Of a stretch of 64,000 bases of DNA, positions 1 to 13,100 are shown piece by piece (the stretch's first letter is position 1; the number at the start of each line of letters is the position of its first letter). A program made the position numbers and the translations under genes. The stretch spans positions 1,166,210-1,230,209 of the forward strand of contig VYZB01000026.1 of NCBI GenBank assembly GCA_013397455.1. The letters are read 5' to 3'. This DNA is from Crotophaga sulcirostris (lineage: Eukaryota; Chordata; Aves; Cuculiformes; Crotophagidae). The notes under the pieces are model-generated. The model saw only the letters and a list, made by a program, of their open reading frames with translations. It was not told the DNA's origin and did no database searches.

Positions 1-1673
1 ATGATAAAACTGTATCAGCATTTGGTCAACCTCTGAATCAAAACAGGCTTTTGCATTTTCACAGGGCCAGCAAGTAACAAGTATCCTCGTGCCCCTGAAT
101 CATGGTCAGAAAGTCAAGCAAAGTGTAAATGCCAAGCAGTGCTCCCAGTGAAGGAGGAGGAGGAGGTGTGCCCATCCTGCTTGACACTTCATTGGTGCTT
201 GATGTAGTGGTCAACTCTTGGCTTTAGGGCTTTCAGTGGAGGAAATGCCCTGTTCCCTGCATCACACAGCTGCACGGAAGCCTGGCCATGCTGCTCCCCT
301 GGGTGGAATAGAGGTTGCAAATACTCATCCTAAACACAGACACATGCTCTCACCGTGATGCCCTCCAGAAGATCAAAGAAGAGGAAAGAAATAACTTTAG
401 AAAAGAGATGGAATGAACTCAAAGACACTGCAAGACCTGCATTTTGAGATCTCAAATGTATTTTTCAGGACTTCATGCATTTGAGGACCTGCTTGGGTCT
501 GTGCCTCCCCATGGATAGGACACAGCCATTCGGTCCTGCTCACCAGACCTACGGACCTATAAAGCCAATCAACAGGTGAGGGCTCAACCTTACTGACAGA
601 GTAAATACTCAAAACAGTAAAAACACTTGGTCGTCTTAATCTGCACAGATCTCCTTGCAGAGCTAAGGAGGCCAAAGCAAAGCTGAGCTGAGCCAATCCA
701 TGCCATCAGACAACGATAACGCTGTGCTCAAGGCATTTTATCAGTTATGACTCAGGGTCACAGCAAGTAGATTTAAAAAATATTCGGATGTGGGAGTTGG
801 TTTGTTTTTGTAAACATTTCCTTTTTTCTTGTTGGTGTCACTAGATGGCAGAGCCTGTCACTGGGCTTCCTAATAACACACTCCTACAGCTTTCAATATC
901 TGGATTTCAATTAAGCTGTAAATTCCTGGGGTTTTCAGTGGCTATCTCTGGGGTAATTACAAAATCAATGTCCTTTAAAACAAACAAAGCAAGTTTATAG
1001 GTTAATGATATGAATGATCGACCCAACTTAATACACTGCATGTTTGGGATGATGACATAAATTTAACCTTTGACTCAAAAATTATTTAAAATATCATGCC
1101 TGAAGACCAAGGAGCCTCTGAAAAAGCATTATTTGGTGTTACAAGTGACCCAAAAGTCTGAACTTTCCCGACACTCTCTGGAGCAAAGGGAACCAGAGAG
1201 TCCAGGCTCCTTGTGCTGGGAAGCTTCATATGATCAATGCAAAGCAAAACACGCCAACCTGGACAGTTAATCTGCAGCTCATTCATGTACTCTTATTATT
1301 GACAGCAAAAGATGAAAAGGAAAACTCACCAGCACCAGATAATCTGGGAAGCAGCATCCACAAATCCCAGGGTGAAAAGTTTGCAGAAGTTGCCATTAAT
1401 TAAATCACCTGGGCTGGAAGCAGGTTTTAACAAAGTGCTACTTTATCGTGTAAGACTCATTTAAAAATTTAATAATATGGAGTCCACTTAGTCAACAGAC
1501 CAAATCACAAACTCGGCAAGTCCTGGCATCCACATGGAACACCAAAACCATCTAAGGAAGGACTTCTGGTGTAGATTGAGTGACTCTTCTGTCTCCAAAT
1601 TTGGTCTCCAACACAGGGTCACGATTGCCAGTCAACACAATTTAGACATGCAGATAGACACACACAGAGGCAT

Positions 1674-1696
1674 TATATATATATATATATATATAC
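1674..1696. repeat. (TA)n microsatellite
   Basis: About eleven TA units run into a short CA stretch; simple repeat. Confidence 0.9.
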
Positions 1697-2995
1697 ACAC
1701 ATAGGAGCAGAAGAGAGTAGCTCAGACATCAGCTACAGCTATGAAAGATGGATTGGTCAAAACCAGCAGACTCCTGCTGTGCACATCTCTGAGTTGTTTT
1801 ACGTTTGTTTCTATCTGTTTTTCAGTAAAGGATCCCCTTTATAATATAATAAGCTATAAATGAACTGGTTGTTAAAGCTCTCTGAAAGGAAGACAGAGGC
1901 AATTGTTACGTCAGTCAGAGTTTGGATGGAAAATTTTGTCATTTCCAAAAAAAAAGATAACTAAAAAGGGGTTTACACAGCTTGTGGAAAATTGTTCTCC
2001 AGGAAATTAAATCTCTATAACACCTTCATCCTGTTAGTCTACTTGCAATTACTTCCCTCCCCGTGATTACAAAGCACTCAGAGAAACAAACCAAACTGGA
2101 AAAACGACATGTGTCTGCTATACATGATAGCCTGTCATTACCCTGCTCGTGACAAGTCAAAGTCCTCATGTTTCAAGAATCGCTCGGGTTTTTTTGTTTT
2201 GTTTTTTTTTTTCCCCATAAATGCCGCCTGCTGGGACAGTCAAGTGTGCCAAAACCTCGTTGCTCCCCAGCACTGTGGGTGGCTAAGGGGCACCGGCAGG
2301 ATGATGTTCTCCTTCCAAACTCAGGATGCCTAGGGCTGCCAGGAAGGCTCTGCACATTGTGGTCTTCCCATATTGGAGGCACTGCTTTCTCCATAGCAAA
2401 AGGGTCCCAAGGAATCGACCCAAACATCCCTTAAAACCCATCAATTTTAATTGACATCTCTGGTGTCAGTGAAAGTAACACCATACCCAAATCCAGGGAT
2501 TATATATTCAGTGCTGAGTGACCCAGCTGAATTCAGCAACGTTACGGCAGAAGCCGAAAGAACCTTAAGAGACTCTTAGGACAGAAGACACACCTTCAAG
2601 ATCCAATCCTATCCTGTCCTTCAGGATTTGATCAGAATCAGGCAACAGCAGAAATAAATGGCAAAATGGGACCAGTGATCCCAGTTTGTCTTTGCTGGAT
2701 TTGACTCTGGTGGACAGCATCACAGGAGTCCATGTCAACACCTACAGGAAAAAAGACAATTTCAAAAAAAACCAAGCCAGTCGTATTACTGACTTTATCT
2801 CTCTCTCCAGAAAACTGTTGCTCCAGAGAATTATTTTGGGACTATTTACTTCTAAGTGCTGGCTTTTGATTTCATTTGCCCCAGAATTTATTTTGCTGCC
2901 TGAGGAAAGGTGGCTGTGGTCACTGAGTGCACCCAGAGCTGCTGTTTGGTTACCTGCCTGAGAGAATTGTGCCTTTGTGTCTTTTTCGCTTTACC

Positions 2996-3021
2996 TTGTT
3001 TTTTGTTTTGTTTTGTTTTTT
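2996..3021. repeat. (TTTTG)n simple repeat followed by a C-run
   Basis: Four imperfect T4-5G units are followed by T6 and C7. A similar T/G run lies at about 2190-2212. Confidence 0.75.
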
Positions 3022-3074
3022 CCCCCCCTATATTCAGCTCCATCAAACAGCTCACTGGAAAAGCCTACTAGTGA

Positions 3075-3145
3075 TAATTAAGCATGCAAATCGCCTTAGC
3101 TAACCAAAATGAAACACTTCCTCGAATATGCATGATATGCAACCT
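3075..3145. promoter_or_regulatory. candidate homeodomain/POU motif cluster
   Basis: A TAATTA core (3075-3080) sits four bases from a perfect octamer ATGCAAAT (3084-3091). Just downstream, around 3125-3143, ATATGCAT is followed by GATATGCAA, giving two more POU-like half sites. This spacing is what neural enhancers can look like. Whether the block is conserved or active cannot be judged here. Confidence 0.25.
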
Positions 3146-3969
3146 TGGTAGCAGTTTCGAAGGACATGAAGACAGCTGACAGTATTTTGTGTTTGTAAGT
3201 GCTGTGGTCACTGGAAAAGAAAAACAAAGTGTAAAAATGCATATTCAGTCTTTAATGGTGTATCAAAACCCACCAGAACCCCAAGGAGCATAAGCATTTG
3301 ATAGCTTGATATTCCTCTGAGGAATAAATGGCTCCATGAAATGGTTGAAGGCATTAGTCTTTCATCTTTGTCTGCTAGTTTGAACCCCAGGTTAGCAGCA
3401 ACAGCAAATGCGGCTCTCATAGAGCACAGGTGGCATCATCAGCACAGACCTAAGCTGAAAGGGCATGGAAAAAATACTGTTCTTTCTGCAGACTACCCTA
3501 CCACCCTAAATTTATGAAAGGAAGGATTGTAAACATTTGCTCGGCATTGATGACACGGGCCCATGTATGGAAGAGAAATTCTGTGAGCTGAGGCACCCTC
3601 TTCCTTTAGAAAATAAATTTCCTTTTAAATATAAATCCAAGAATAGAAAGAAATTGTACATGCATAAGTAATCCCTCCAACCTGCACCCAGATACACTGA
3701 ACTTCCATATGTTTTCACAGCTGATGCCTCTGTCACTCATTCCTGGGAACATGACTCGCCATCCCCATTTTGAACATTTCAAGGAATGATTTTACCAGAA
3801 AAACTTGTTCACAAGACCTCATGCTACTCTGAGCAGCTTCCCCCTCCCCTTCCCTCTTCCCAGTCCCTCTCCAGAACCCGGTAAACCTGTCAACTGTGAT
3901 TCCCAGATTCTTAAACCAGATTATTTCATCTTTGCTACACTGCAGTTTTTAAAAATAGTCTTTAGCAAA

Positions 3970-4020
3970 ATATATATATATGTGTATGTATTTTATATAT
4001 ACACCTAATGATATATATAA
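3970..4020. repeat. AT-rich low-complexity tract beside the CR1
   Basis: TA and TG runs directly abut the truncated 5' edge of the CR1 insertion that begins about 4018. Confidence 0.8.
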
Positions 4021-4500
4021 AAAATACAAGGAAATTGAGATGCTGGAGCGTGTCCAGAGAAGGGCAACAAAGTTGGTGACTGGTTTAGAGCACAAGCCAT
4101 ATGTGGAACAGCTTAGGGAACTTGGGTTATTTAGTCTGGAGAAAAAAAGACTGAGGGGAGACCTTATCACCCTCTACAACTACCATAAAGGAGGTTGTAG
4201 CGAGGTTGGGGTTGGTCTCTTCTCCCTGGTAGTTAGTGACAGGACAAGGAGGAATTGTCTCAATATGCACCAGATGAGGTTTAGGTTGGATATTAGGAGG
4301 AATTTCTTTACTGATAGGGTTGTCAAACATTGGAATAGGCTGCCCAGGGAGATGGTTGAGTCACCATCCCTGGAGGTGTTTAAAAGACGAGCAGATGTCA
4401 CATTTGGGTACAAAGTCTAGTGGTGGATTTAGAAGAGTTGGATCAGTGGTTGGACTCAATGATCTTATCTTATCTGCAAATTGAAGAGCTCTTCCATTCT
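4018..4500 (+). mobile_element. CR1 LINE, 5'-truncated 3' fragment, well preserved
   Basis: CR1 is the dominant non-LTR retrotransposon of birds and is usually 5'-truncated. This copy starts in the last part of ORF2 and is open for about 120 codons up to a stop near 4420. Landmarks are the VQRRA-like start, the [13 protein letters not shown] block, SDRTRRN and [18 protein letters not shown], all typical of the CR1 ORF2 C terminus. After the stop, a short 3' UTR with GGTTGGACTCAATGATCTT is visible, but the ending is blurred and no clean octamer tail is seen. It lies antisense to FAT3. The lack of frameshifts suggests a fairly young copy; a chicken CR1-F-like group is likely, but the subfamily is not certain. 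Confidence 0.92.
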
Positions 4501-7500
4501 CTCTCACCACCATAACCCAACCTGCAGAAGACAGTTCCCCCATGCACAGTATTTATTTTTACAAACATTTGCACTGTTCTCATTCAGCTGGAGTATGTGA
4601 CCATATAAAATACGAAACCCTGTATTTTAAAACAAGGGAAAAAAGTACCAATTGGGAGTCTTTCTTTTTAAACTTTCAAATGATGGGGTTTGTTGCTATT
4701 CACAGATAGAGAATGTATAAAGCCACATGCATGCAATTATACTATGTTTTATACTGCCTGTTTCCTAAAGTATTCTCCCTTGGGACAGGATATTATACTG
4801 TTACTATATTTGTTCTCCCATTATTTATATTTCTTCAGATTTATTGTAAAAGTCCTGCAACAAATTATAAGTTTCTGGCTAGGAATGGAATTTTTCTGAG
4901 AGCAATGTTTTGTTACATTTTGTTAGAAGTGCAATTACAAAAATATAAACATGCAATTTACATACAATAGATATTTTAAAAGTCAGCGTGAAACCCACTT
5001 AAAATATTTGGCAGGATATTTATCTAGACTGTTTAAATTTAATGCAGATGTGTCCTAACAAATAAAATGTGTTTTGAAATCTGTCACCACCCCCAGGCAG
5101 ATAATCAGTTGTCCATATCCTGAAATTGTTGCATATTAACTTTCTAAAAAGTGTTAAGGACAGTGATAACAACACTATTAATCATTCTTTATTTACCTAA
5201 TGTTCATCCCTCTGATATACTCCTGGTTTACTTATCCAGTAAAAATTCCCTCCAAAAATCTGCAATACCCCAAAATATTAATTACACCCAAATAAGCAAC
5301 ATCAATACAGAAAAAGAATAAAAAAATAAAACCGTACCTCATCTTACCAGTTGAATAACGGCTCTTTTAATGATTTTTAAATGGGATTGAATATCGGAAA
5401 ATTATTTGAAAGCCCAGGATATATAGATTAACTTCATCACCTAGAAACACATTCAATCAAGACCTATTTTTGGCTCTTTCAGCATTGTTGCTACCTCTAC
5501 TGACCTGAGGTCTGGACCCATGTGACTTCAGCCACACCAGTCCCTCACTGCCTCTGGAGGGGGCCTCTTAATTCTCTGGAGCTGCATAGGATCAGGAAGA
5601 CAGAGGAAAAACCTGGGCTAATACAGCCAGCCTTGCTACAGTTTTCACAGTTCCTTTGAGCTTGAAATTTAACGCAAATATTAGATAAAACAATAAAAAA
5701 AGAAAACCCAGCAAACCACCTCTGCATCCAAAGCCCACTGAATTCAACGCAAGTCTTTGCTCTGTTTCTGGTGGGTTTGACATGAACTTCTCTATGGCTT
5801 TAAACTCTCAGATGCATCCTCCAGCAGTCTCCTGCACTAACCTGTCCCAGCTCCTGCACACCCACAGCCTCTCCTGTGCAGACGATGGCTGCTCCAGGCA
5901 GCCCTGGCCAGTGGAATCCAGGTGACACCCTTGCCAGCATTCCCCCACTTGCATTAAAAATGAAGGGCTTGACGAAGTTGTATTTAATGAAGCTGTATTT
6001 AAATAGTAACATATGGCCTCTTCCTCTATTGTTCCAACTTTCAGTTATCTCAAAAACATTGACGTTCACACGCTGGCAGCAATTTTAGATATTTTGAGTT
6101 GTTTCATTTACCAAGATAGAGCTTTCATGCAGTTTAGCAGAGTTCAGCTGTACAAGGTGCCTGATTGCAATGCCTGTGCCATAAGCATCTGCCTCAGAGG
6201 TTTTTAAAGGTCAGCAGCAAATGCATTTAAGGAATTTCAGTTACTGGCATCATCTGACAAGTGCCCGACTGCTGGGCAAAAAAAAGGGAAAGGTCATTTT
6301 TAGGAATTAAAAACATTCTTCTGCATTAATTTTTCCTAATGTTCTTAGAAAGTCTCATAAACTGCCATGTAAAAATGGGGCAGACAAATGATCCTTTAGG
6401 AAAACAAACGAGTTTTAACTGACAAACTCCCATAGCCAGATAGTTTTGAGGGTCAGTACAGAGCACAAAAACTTCCACTCAAATCTCAGCACATTTGTAG
6501 AAAGTACCATCAAAGGCAATGCAGGTGCTTTTATCAATACACTTTCCATTCTGGTCTTCACAAAGATCGGGAACCTTTTTTTTGAGGAAGACCTGCAGCA
6601 GGTCCCATACAAGGTGGTCATAGTCCTCCTGTCTCAGGTGTGGCAAGGGGTCACTCTCCTAGTCAGAAGTAAAACCTGATGCAAAACTGAAATGAAGGTC
6701 AGTCAGACTGGAGGTCAAGTCACTCCTTGATGTTGTTCATGGGGCACCTTTCCATGATGCCAGCTTACCAAGCGACAAGCTTACTGTGGCCCTGGTGCAA
6801 TCAGCAATGATTTAGGGTTGAGGTGCAATCCACGCCTAGTATTGAACACTTCCAAATAGTGTTTACAGGGTTTGAGTACCTATTTTTTTCAATACAACCA
6901 AAAATGAATTAAAATGTTTCAGAGGCAACTGCTCATATTAATCTTTGCAGCAAAGGCAAGGAACGGAGCTGTCACTCATGGAAGGGGTGGCATCCCAGCT
7001 GCCAGCACCGCTACAAGGCAAGAGTCATTAAAAACAAACACCTTCTCATCAGATAGACTGGGGATGGGAAGAACTGAGGCCAGCCAAAGAGGGTTATTGA
7101 ATGGTAGCCAACACACACACAAAAGCAGACAAAATTCACTGACCATCCTCTGCTGATTTCATCTCAGAAAGAAAAAAATCAAGCACTAAAACAATACCAA
7201 TACATTGTATAAGAATAGCACACGTATTTTAAATATCTGTATTTAAATCACCTATTCCTTTGTGCCTAATAAGGAGTAAAAATTAAAGCGCAGGCAGGAT
7301 TACTAAATTGGCTTAGCAGGAGTCACTTTAGTGAGGCACCAAGAAAGTTCAGCTCCAAATATGGAGCAGTAAGATGCAGAGAGGCTCGGGTGAGCAGTGG
7401 GCAACTTCCCTGCTCCCTCCCAATCCGAGCTGTCTCGGACCAGGCTCAGCGGGTAGAATTTATCTTACCTTTCCGGGGTGAAGAGGCAGGAAAAAAAAGA

Positions 7501-9749
7501 AAGACAGACAACATCAAAGTGACTTCTTACTAGACTTCAAACTGTACAATAATATCCTCTCTATGTGGGAGAAAATATATTAAAAAAAAATCAAACCCAA
7601 CAACCCACAAGTCACTTTGTTATTTTCAAGGGATTTTGCAAATGTCTGAACAATCACAGTTATCAACAGTAGCTATATTTTAGTGCCTGATCCACCGCAG
7701 TAAGAAATGCAGCTCAGAGGGGAGTTCAGTGTGCTGCATATCAAAACTAAATAAATCATAATTATAGACTGTTCTGCTGTGTCGCAAGAGGAGACAAACA
7801 TTGCTTTCTCTGCCTGTCTGCCTACCCCCCCGCCTGACACCACCTTTTTTTCCATTCCTGAAAATAAAAAAAAAATAGAAACAAAAGCATTTACTGTAAT
7901 AATTTACTGCTGAGGTCAAGAACGTGCTCCAGGGGTGGTAGATGGCAAAGAGGAACTACAGTGGGAATACAAACAGATACTTTCCTCCTAAGCTGCTTTG
8001 ATGTGCTATTCCTAGGAAGACTGGCTTTCTTCCCTTTATAGCTTTGGGCCTGTGAAGACTTTACACATTTTTTTCTTCTTCTTTTTTTTCCTTCCCAGAT
8101 ATCCTTAACGCAGGACCCTTTCCCGACCTCACAGTAATAACAAACAGGAGATGAAAAATCCATGTGCCGCCTTATCAAAGCCATCTGCAGAATTTAAGTT
8201 TTCACTTAAAAAATAAAAATTAAGCTTCTAGCCTTTAAAGGTTGTAGAGATAACCTTCTCTATGTGAACTGATCCACAGCCATTCTCTATTTCTGCCTTC
8301 CTTTGTCAGATTTTCTTGAGGTCCATAACTGTTCCCCATAGTCAAATTGACTATTTGGGGAAAACTGTTTCACAGATAATGCTGGCTTGACTTTCCCAAG
8401 TGAAACAGCATCAGTTTCTCACTGCTGATGTGTAAAGCTGATAAGCAGAAGCAAAGGAAGGCTTTTCTGGAATCTCCACAGATGCTCAGGACCAAAACAT
8501 GGACATCTATAACACATATGTATTTAAGCTCAACGGCCATGAGTCTCGTTTAGTTCACCAAGAGAAAAGACTACTTTTGGGTGGAATTAATCTCACCAGC
8601 CTCCCAGGTCTGCTGGCAGAGACAAGCACTTCTAGGTGTGACTGCTCAGACACATTTCAGACATTGACCTTAAGGTGAACTGCTCTCAAGATATCTGAGG
8701 CTGAAGGAAAAAAATGGTCTTGTTGCTCACAGCTCCAATTACAGACGTGGCAGGAAAATGATTAGGGAAGATATAGCAAAAATGACTGCACCAGATAACG
8801 GATGAGCCCCGCTGCAGAGATGCATTTTTTTCCAAGTTCTCCGCTAATCATGCCAGGGAAAAATTTCTCCTCCCTTCAAAAAGCCTTCACTGGGATCTTG
8901 ACCACAGAAACAAACCTTTCTGGCAAAGCTGGTAGAACCAAGCACTCATTCATCACGATCAGTCTCTTATCTCAAAATTAGGTCCCTCTCTCCCCAGGGA
9001 ACAGAGAAGAAGAAAAAAATTATCAAAACAAAATAAAAACCAGACAAAGACAGACCCAGCACATGCCCAGGTGATTATGTATTAAGAAAGGAACCTAGGA
9101 TTCATCCATTCTGACCCTGGTAGACAAGTTTTAGAGGAGAACACTGAATTGATTTTATTTATCAGAAGAATAGAGAGCCTGAAGTATTAAAAATCTCCTT
9201 AAAGCTACACAAGGAATATTCACTCTCCTGAGGATAAGAGGGTGAATACATGACTTCTAGATTTCAGTGTCAAGAGCACAAAGCACAACTGCCCAGTAAT
9301 ACTGGTTTTTTTCCCCCAGAAATAACTAATACGTTATTAAAGTCTCAAAGTCATGGGTCTATCATCTTCCTCTGCAACCACTATGATCTTTAGTGACTTT
9401 TATTAGTAAGGAGCAGTCCCATTTCAAAGTAAAAGATTTCTCACATCAACTTCCATTCATTGGATCTCGTCATGCTTTCACCAGAACCACCACAAATATG
9501 TCGTGTATCCACATGGAGGGATGAAGACATCAAGCAATCATCTCTTGGATAAAAGCAAACAGTTGAGATCCTTGCTTTTATATCCTTTTGCAGTCACTGA
9601 ATTCTCCTCTAGTCTCTGCTCAGTACTGCCTTGCCAGCACGAGAATATGATGATTTTGTTTTTGTTTTTGTGGTCAGCTTGGAGACAGCATGTCCTCTCA
9701 GCTTCTTCTTTTATACAGAAGGCTGAATCAGTTCTTTTTGCCCACATTG
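4501..9749 (-). other. FAT3 intron segment
   Basis: Noncoding, mostly AT-rich. The notable part is a GC-richer patch at about 7380-7490 with a TCCGAG/CTCGGA stem (7424-7439, four-base loop) next to a possible recursive splice site. Poly-A or poly-T runs occur at 7581-7590, 7868-7877 and 8066-8091. No other gene or repeat is recognised. Confidence 0.75.
7461..7510 (-). other. candidate recursive splice site (zero-length exon)
   Basis: On the FAT3 sense strand, about 30 mostly pyrimidine bases (7510 down to about 7475) lead to AAAG at 7472-7469, followed at once by GTAAGA (7468-7463). An acceptor joined directly to a donor is the ratchet arrangement that splits very long introns. Against it, the acceptor has A rather than C or T before AG, and purines just upstream. 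No downstream exon is evident. Confidence 0.25.
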
Positions 9750-10175
9750 ACAAATACCCTCCTCATTTTTAGCACCCTCATCCATCCCTATGTCATCTGT
9801 AAAGATTTCATACTACTGTCTAGGTTGCTGACAAAAATATTTAGCAGCATCAGCCCAACAACTGTGCCCAGAAGTATCTAGCAAGAAACAACCTCCTCCC
9901 TCATATTCTCCCCCTAAAAATGATATTTTGACACACATCATCAAACTATTTTTTAACCCATTCAGTATGTGCTGATATGTCTACACAAGCTGAATAAAAA
10001 AAGCTGGTCGTACCACATACAAAGCCTTACAGAAATGTAAATACAATGTAATAGCAGGCTTTATGTTATCCAACACCTCTCTCAATCCTGGATTGATAGA
10101 AATCATCTTTACAGATGTAGTAGTTTCATAATGGAGTCATATCAAAAGACCTTTTGCTTTACCTAACAAATAGGT
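9750..10175 (-). mobile_element. ancient CR1/L3-type LINE fragment, reverse transcriptase region
   Basis: The plus strand follows, in order, the familiar antisense landmarks of the CR1-like reverse transcriptase: TGTCATCTGTAAAG about 9789, an equivalent of 'aatattgaacagcat..ggcccag' about 9835-9870, an equivalent of the 'cagccagtt..aatccac' block about 9945-9975, and CAAAGCCTTACAGAAATGTA (the LDFSKAFD region) about 10020. Many indels and stops mark it as very old. Both ends are approximate, and the family (CR1 or L3) is not certain. Confidence 0.6.
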
Positions 10176-13100
10176 GAAGTATGGAAGAAGATCCAGAAAA
10201 GGGAATAAAATGAGCGTCACAAGTAGTGCCAAAAAAAGCAGGTATCCATAATTGCAGGAATGAAGAGGAAATGCCAGCAAATTCAGAGTAGAATTAAGTA
10301 ATTTATTCACAGTAAGAGTAAAAAAAAATCCATCATATTAATGTTTAAGTTCGTTCATTGTTTCATGGACCAAAACTGTCTAAGTTATGCACGCTATCAT
10401 GCAGTTCAAAGAATCACTAAGCAATATATTGTTTCCTTTATTCAGAAAGATGAATAATGGTCCTTTAAGGTCTTAAATTCTGTTACTTCATCAGACAGAA
10501 TAAGCCTGTGCCACGTAACCTGCAATTGGGGCAGGTCTGTACAGCAAAGTAAAGGGCTCCAAGGAACCCAAAGCCATATTCCATGCACCAACGGGATGTG
10601 CTCCAGTCTGCTCCCATTGCTGCATACCCATGCTGCTGGAGTGCACCAGTTCAGTGCAATCTCTCAGTTTAGTTTTAAAAAAAGGAAAGACTTGGGTCCT
10701 CTAAGACCATTCCCCAACCTGACCAAGCCACCAGATTTGGTCAGGAACCAAACAACCAGGTTTGCTTCCAAAAATCTCTCTTTATCAAAAACACCCATGC
10801 ACATATATACAGTCCAATGAGCCAAATGAAGGTGAAGGTGGGATGCAAAAGGTGAGCAGAAATCACTAAAATGACAAGAATGCTTTAAGGGTTGGAAAAA
10901 ACATTTCTCTGCTAGCGTGACATTTTGGGGCTGACTCCACACCGACAAAATCTAAAGTTATTACTAACAGACATTAGCAGAACGTTGTTGATCAGCTTCT
11001 CACTAACAAAAATGCCTATGAGACACAACTGTCACTGCGTCCCACCACATCTGCCATTTAGAAACCGTTGGATGCTGCCTCAAAGGGAATGAACATCTTG
11101 GTTACCTAATCTCAGGATGTTAAAATAGAGGTACCTCTGCCTGAATCTGTGGGAATTACAGTTATTTTTGTGTCATGCATATCCCCCAGGATGTGCCCAA
11201 GCACTCACTCCCACAGCTCACCACCTACTGCAACCATCGTGTAGAGAGAAATGTGGTCTCACCACAAAGCCCTCAATGTAAATGAGAATGAAGCACAAGG
11301 CACTTACTTGGACTAAAACTCCCACTAAATACCACAGTATTTCCAAACATTTATTTTCTCCAGCTTTAAACCAATTCAGTCTTCTTTCTTTCTTTTTTTT
11401 TTTCTGGTACTCTTTGTCTGAAATAGACTGAGTTTTGGCCAATATATTTGATTTTTTCTATTTTTACCACAAACAAAAAAGGCATGATCCATGGACTGGG
11501 GCTTTTGTTTGGCTTTTAAAGCAACCATTTTCTCCGTCGGATCATATTTGTTTGCCGTAGACTTCACAAATAAATAGCAGATGACATTATGTTGCAGTTA
11601 CTGTATGTGTTTGCTTAATCAATTCTTTTGTATTTATTGAAATGAAAATTTACATGGGTGAATGCTTCCCCATATGCTAACCTCCACCCCAATGTATTAT
11701 ACACCCTGGAAATGATGCACCCTTTATTTATGGAGGTAAACCCAAACTATTCCCCTTAACTGTGATCAACTGTCCTTACAGTACTTAGGGGGTCTGTCTT
11801 TATTTTATCTTGTTTTCTCAAAATCTTTGTGAATCTGCCAGTGTTCCTTCCACCCAGTCCTCCTTAAGGGATGGGAAAGAAAAAGGCCTGGGTTAGTATA
11901 AGTTGAAATGCAGCATTTAAACAATTCCCCCATGAAAACAAAAGAAAACAATAAAACCTCCAAATAAACAAAACTGAGGCTTGTCCTGCTGCTAGCACTC
12001 TTTGCTGCTTCGTGACACAGCATGCTCTAAAAAACTTCCCTGAAGAAATGGGAAAATATTTTTTTAAAAAAAAAAAGCACAAAAAGTAAAAATCTCAGCA
12101 CAGAAAAACATCCCTGAGCACCCTTCCAAGGAAAGTCACTGATGGTGGCTCCAGCTATCCTCAGGACATGGTTTTCTGTCACAGTGGGTCTGAAGGCTTT
12201 GACTCAAAGCAGTCAGAAACTTTGGGAAGAAGAACTGGGGTACAACTGATGGGCAAGGCTTTGGGCAATTTCACAGCAGCCAACATTTATGTCCTTCAGA
12301 CTCGATGCTGTTGTGCGCAGTGGGACAGGGGCAGTGTCTTCTTCACCCAACTCCACAACCAGCATCCTGCTTCTCATGGCAACCTCCAGTGCCAGGTTTG
12401 TCCCTAGGGGAGAGAAAAAAACGTGTCCTCTCTCTCTCTTTTTCTCTTCTCATAAAGCAGGGCTGTAAAAAAAAGAGCCTATCACAGATGCCTCTCTTCA
12501 GTCTTGCTTTTGCCCCTCCAGCAGAAGGGATGTGCCTGCCACAAGGGTTAAATCAATGACTGCTACAGTGAGAGCATCCTTGGAGCCCAGTCCAAGACTG
12601 CAAATTTAATTCCTCCGGGAATACAGGCATGAAGCAGGCATGCATATTTGAAAACAAAAAGCAAAAATGCTACCAACCAAAACATTTCCCCACACGCACA
12701 CACTGCTCCATATGGGCAGGGAACAAACCACACAAGAAAAATTCTGATCATCACACTTAATGCCCAAGATTACAGTTATGAAAGCAGGGAGGCAGCTGAG
12801 CCTGACAATTCAACGATACATTAGAGCATCATCACTGAGGTCTAATGCAAACATGAGGGGTCTGCATCTGAGAAGTATGTTTAGATCAGAGGGAAGACAG
12901 TCTCACTACAGAAAACGCAGTACATGTTTGCATGCTATATGATCACATCAATTTTGTCTGACAGCCAGCGCATAGATTGGCAGGTTTTTGATCAAGGGAG
13001 AAACAGGAGGGGAGAGGAGGGTTCCACTCATTTTAGTTAGGATGCCTAATGGCTTTTGGTATTAGAGAAATATAAATAAGTATATCATCACGAGGCAGAG

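Larger units (their letters stand above)
1..4017 (-). other. FAT3 intron, distal part
   Basis: This is AT-rich noncoding sequence lying far 3' in the first long coding intron of FAT3. All open frames are short and look random. It holds a TA microsatellite (about 1674), a TTTTG run (about 2996), a homeodomain/POU motif cluster (3075-3145) and an AT-rich run (3970-4020). No exon, RNA gene or other repeat is recognised. Confidence 0.8.
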
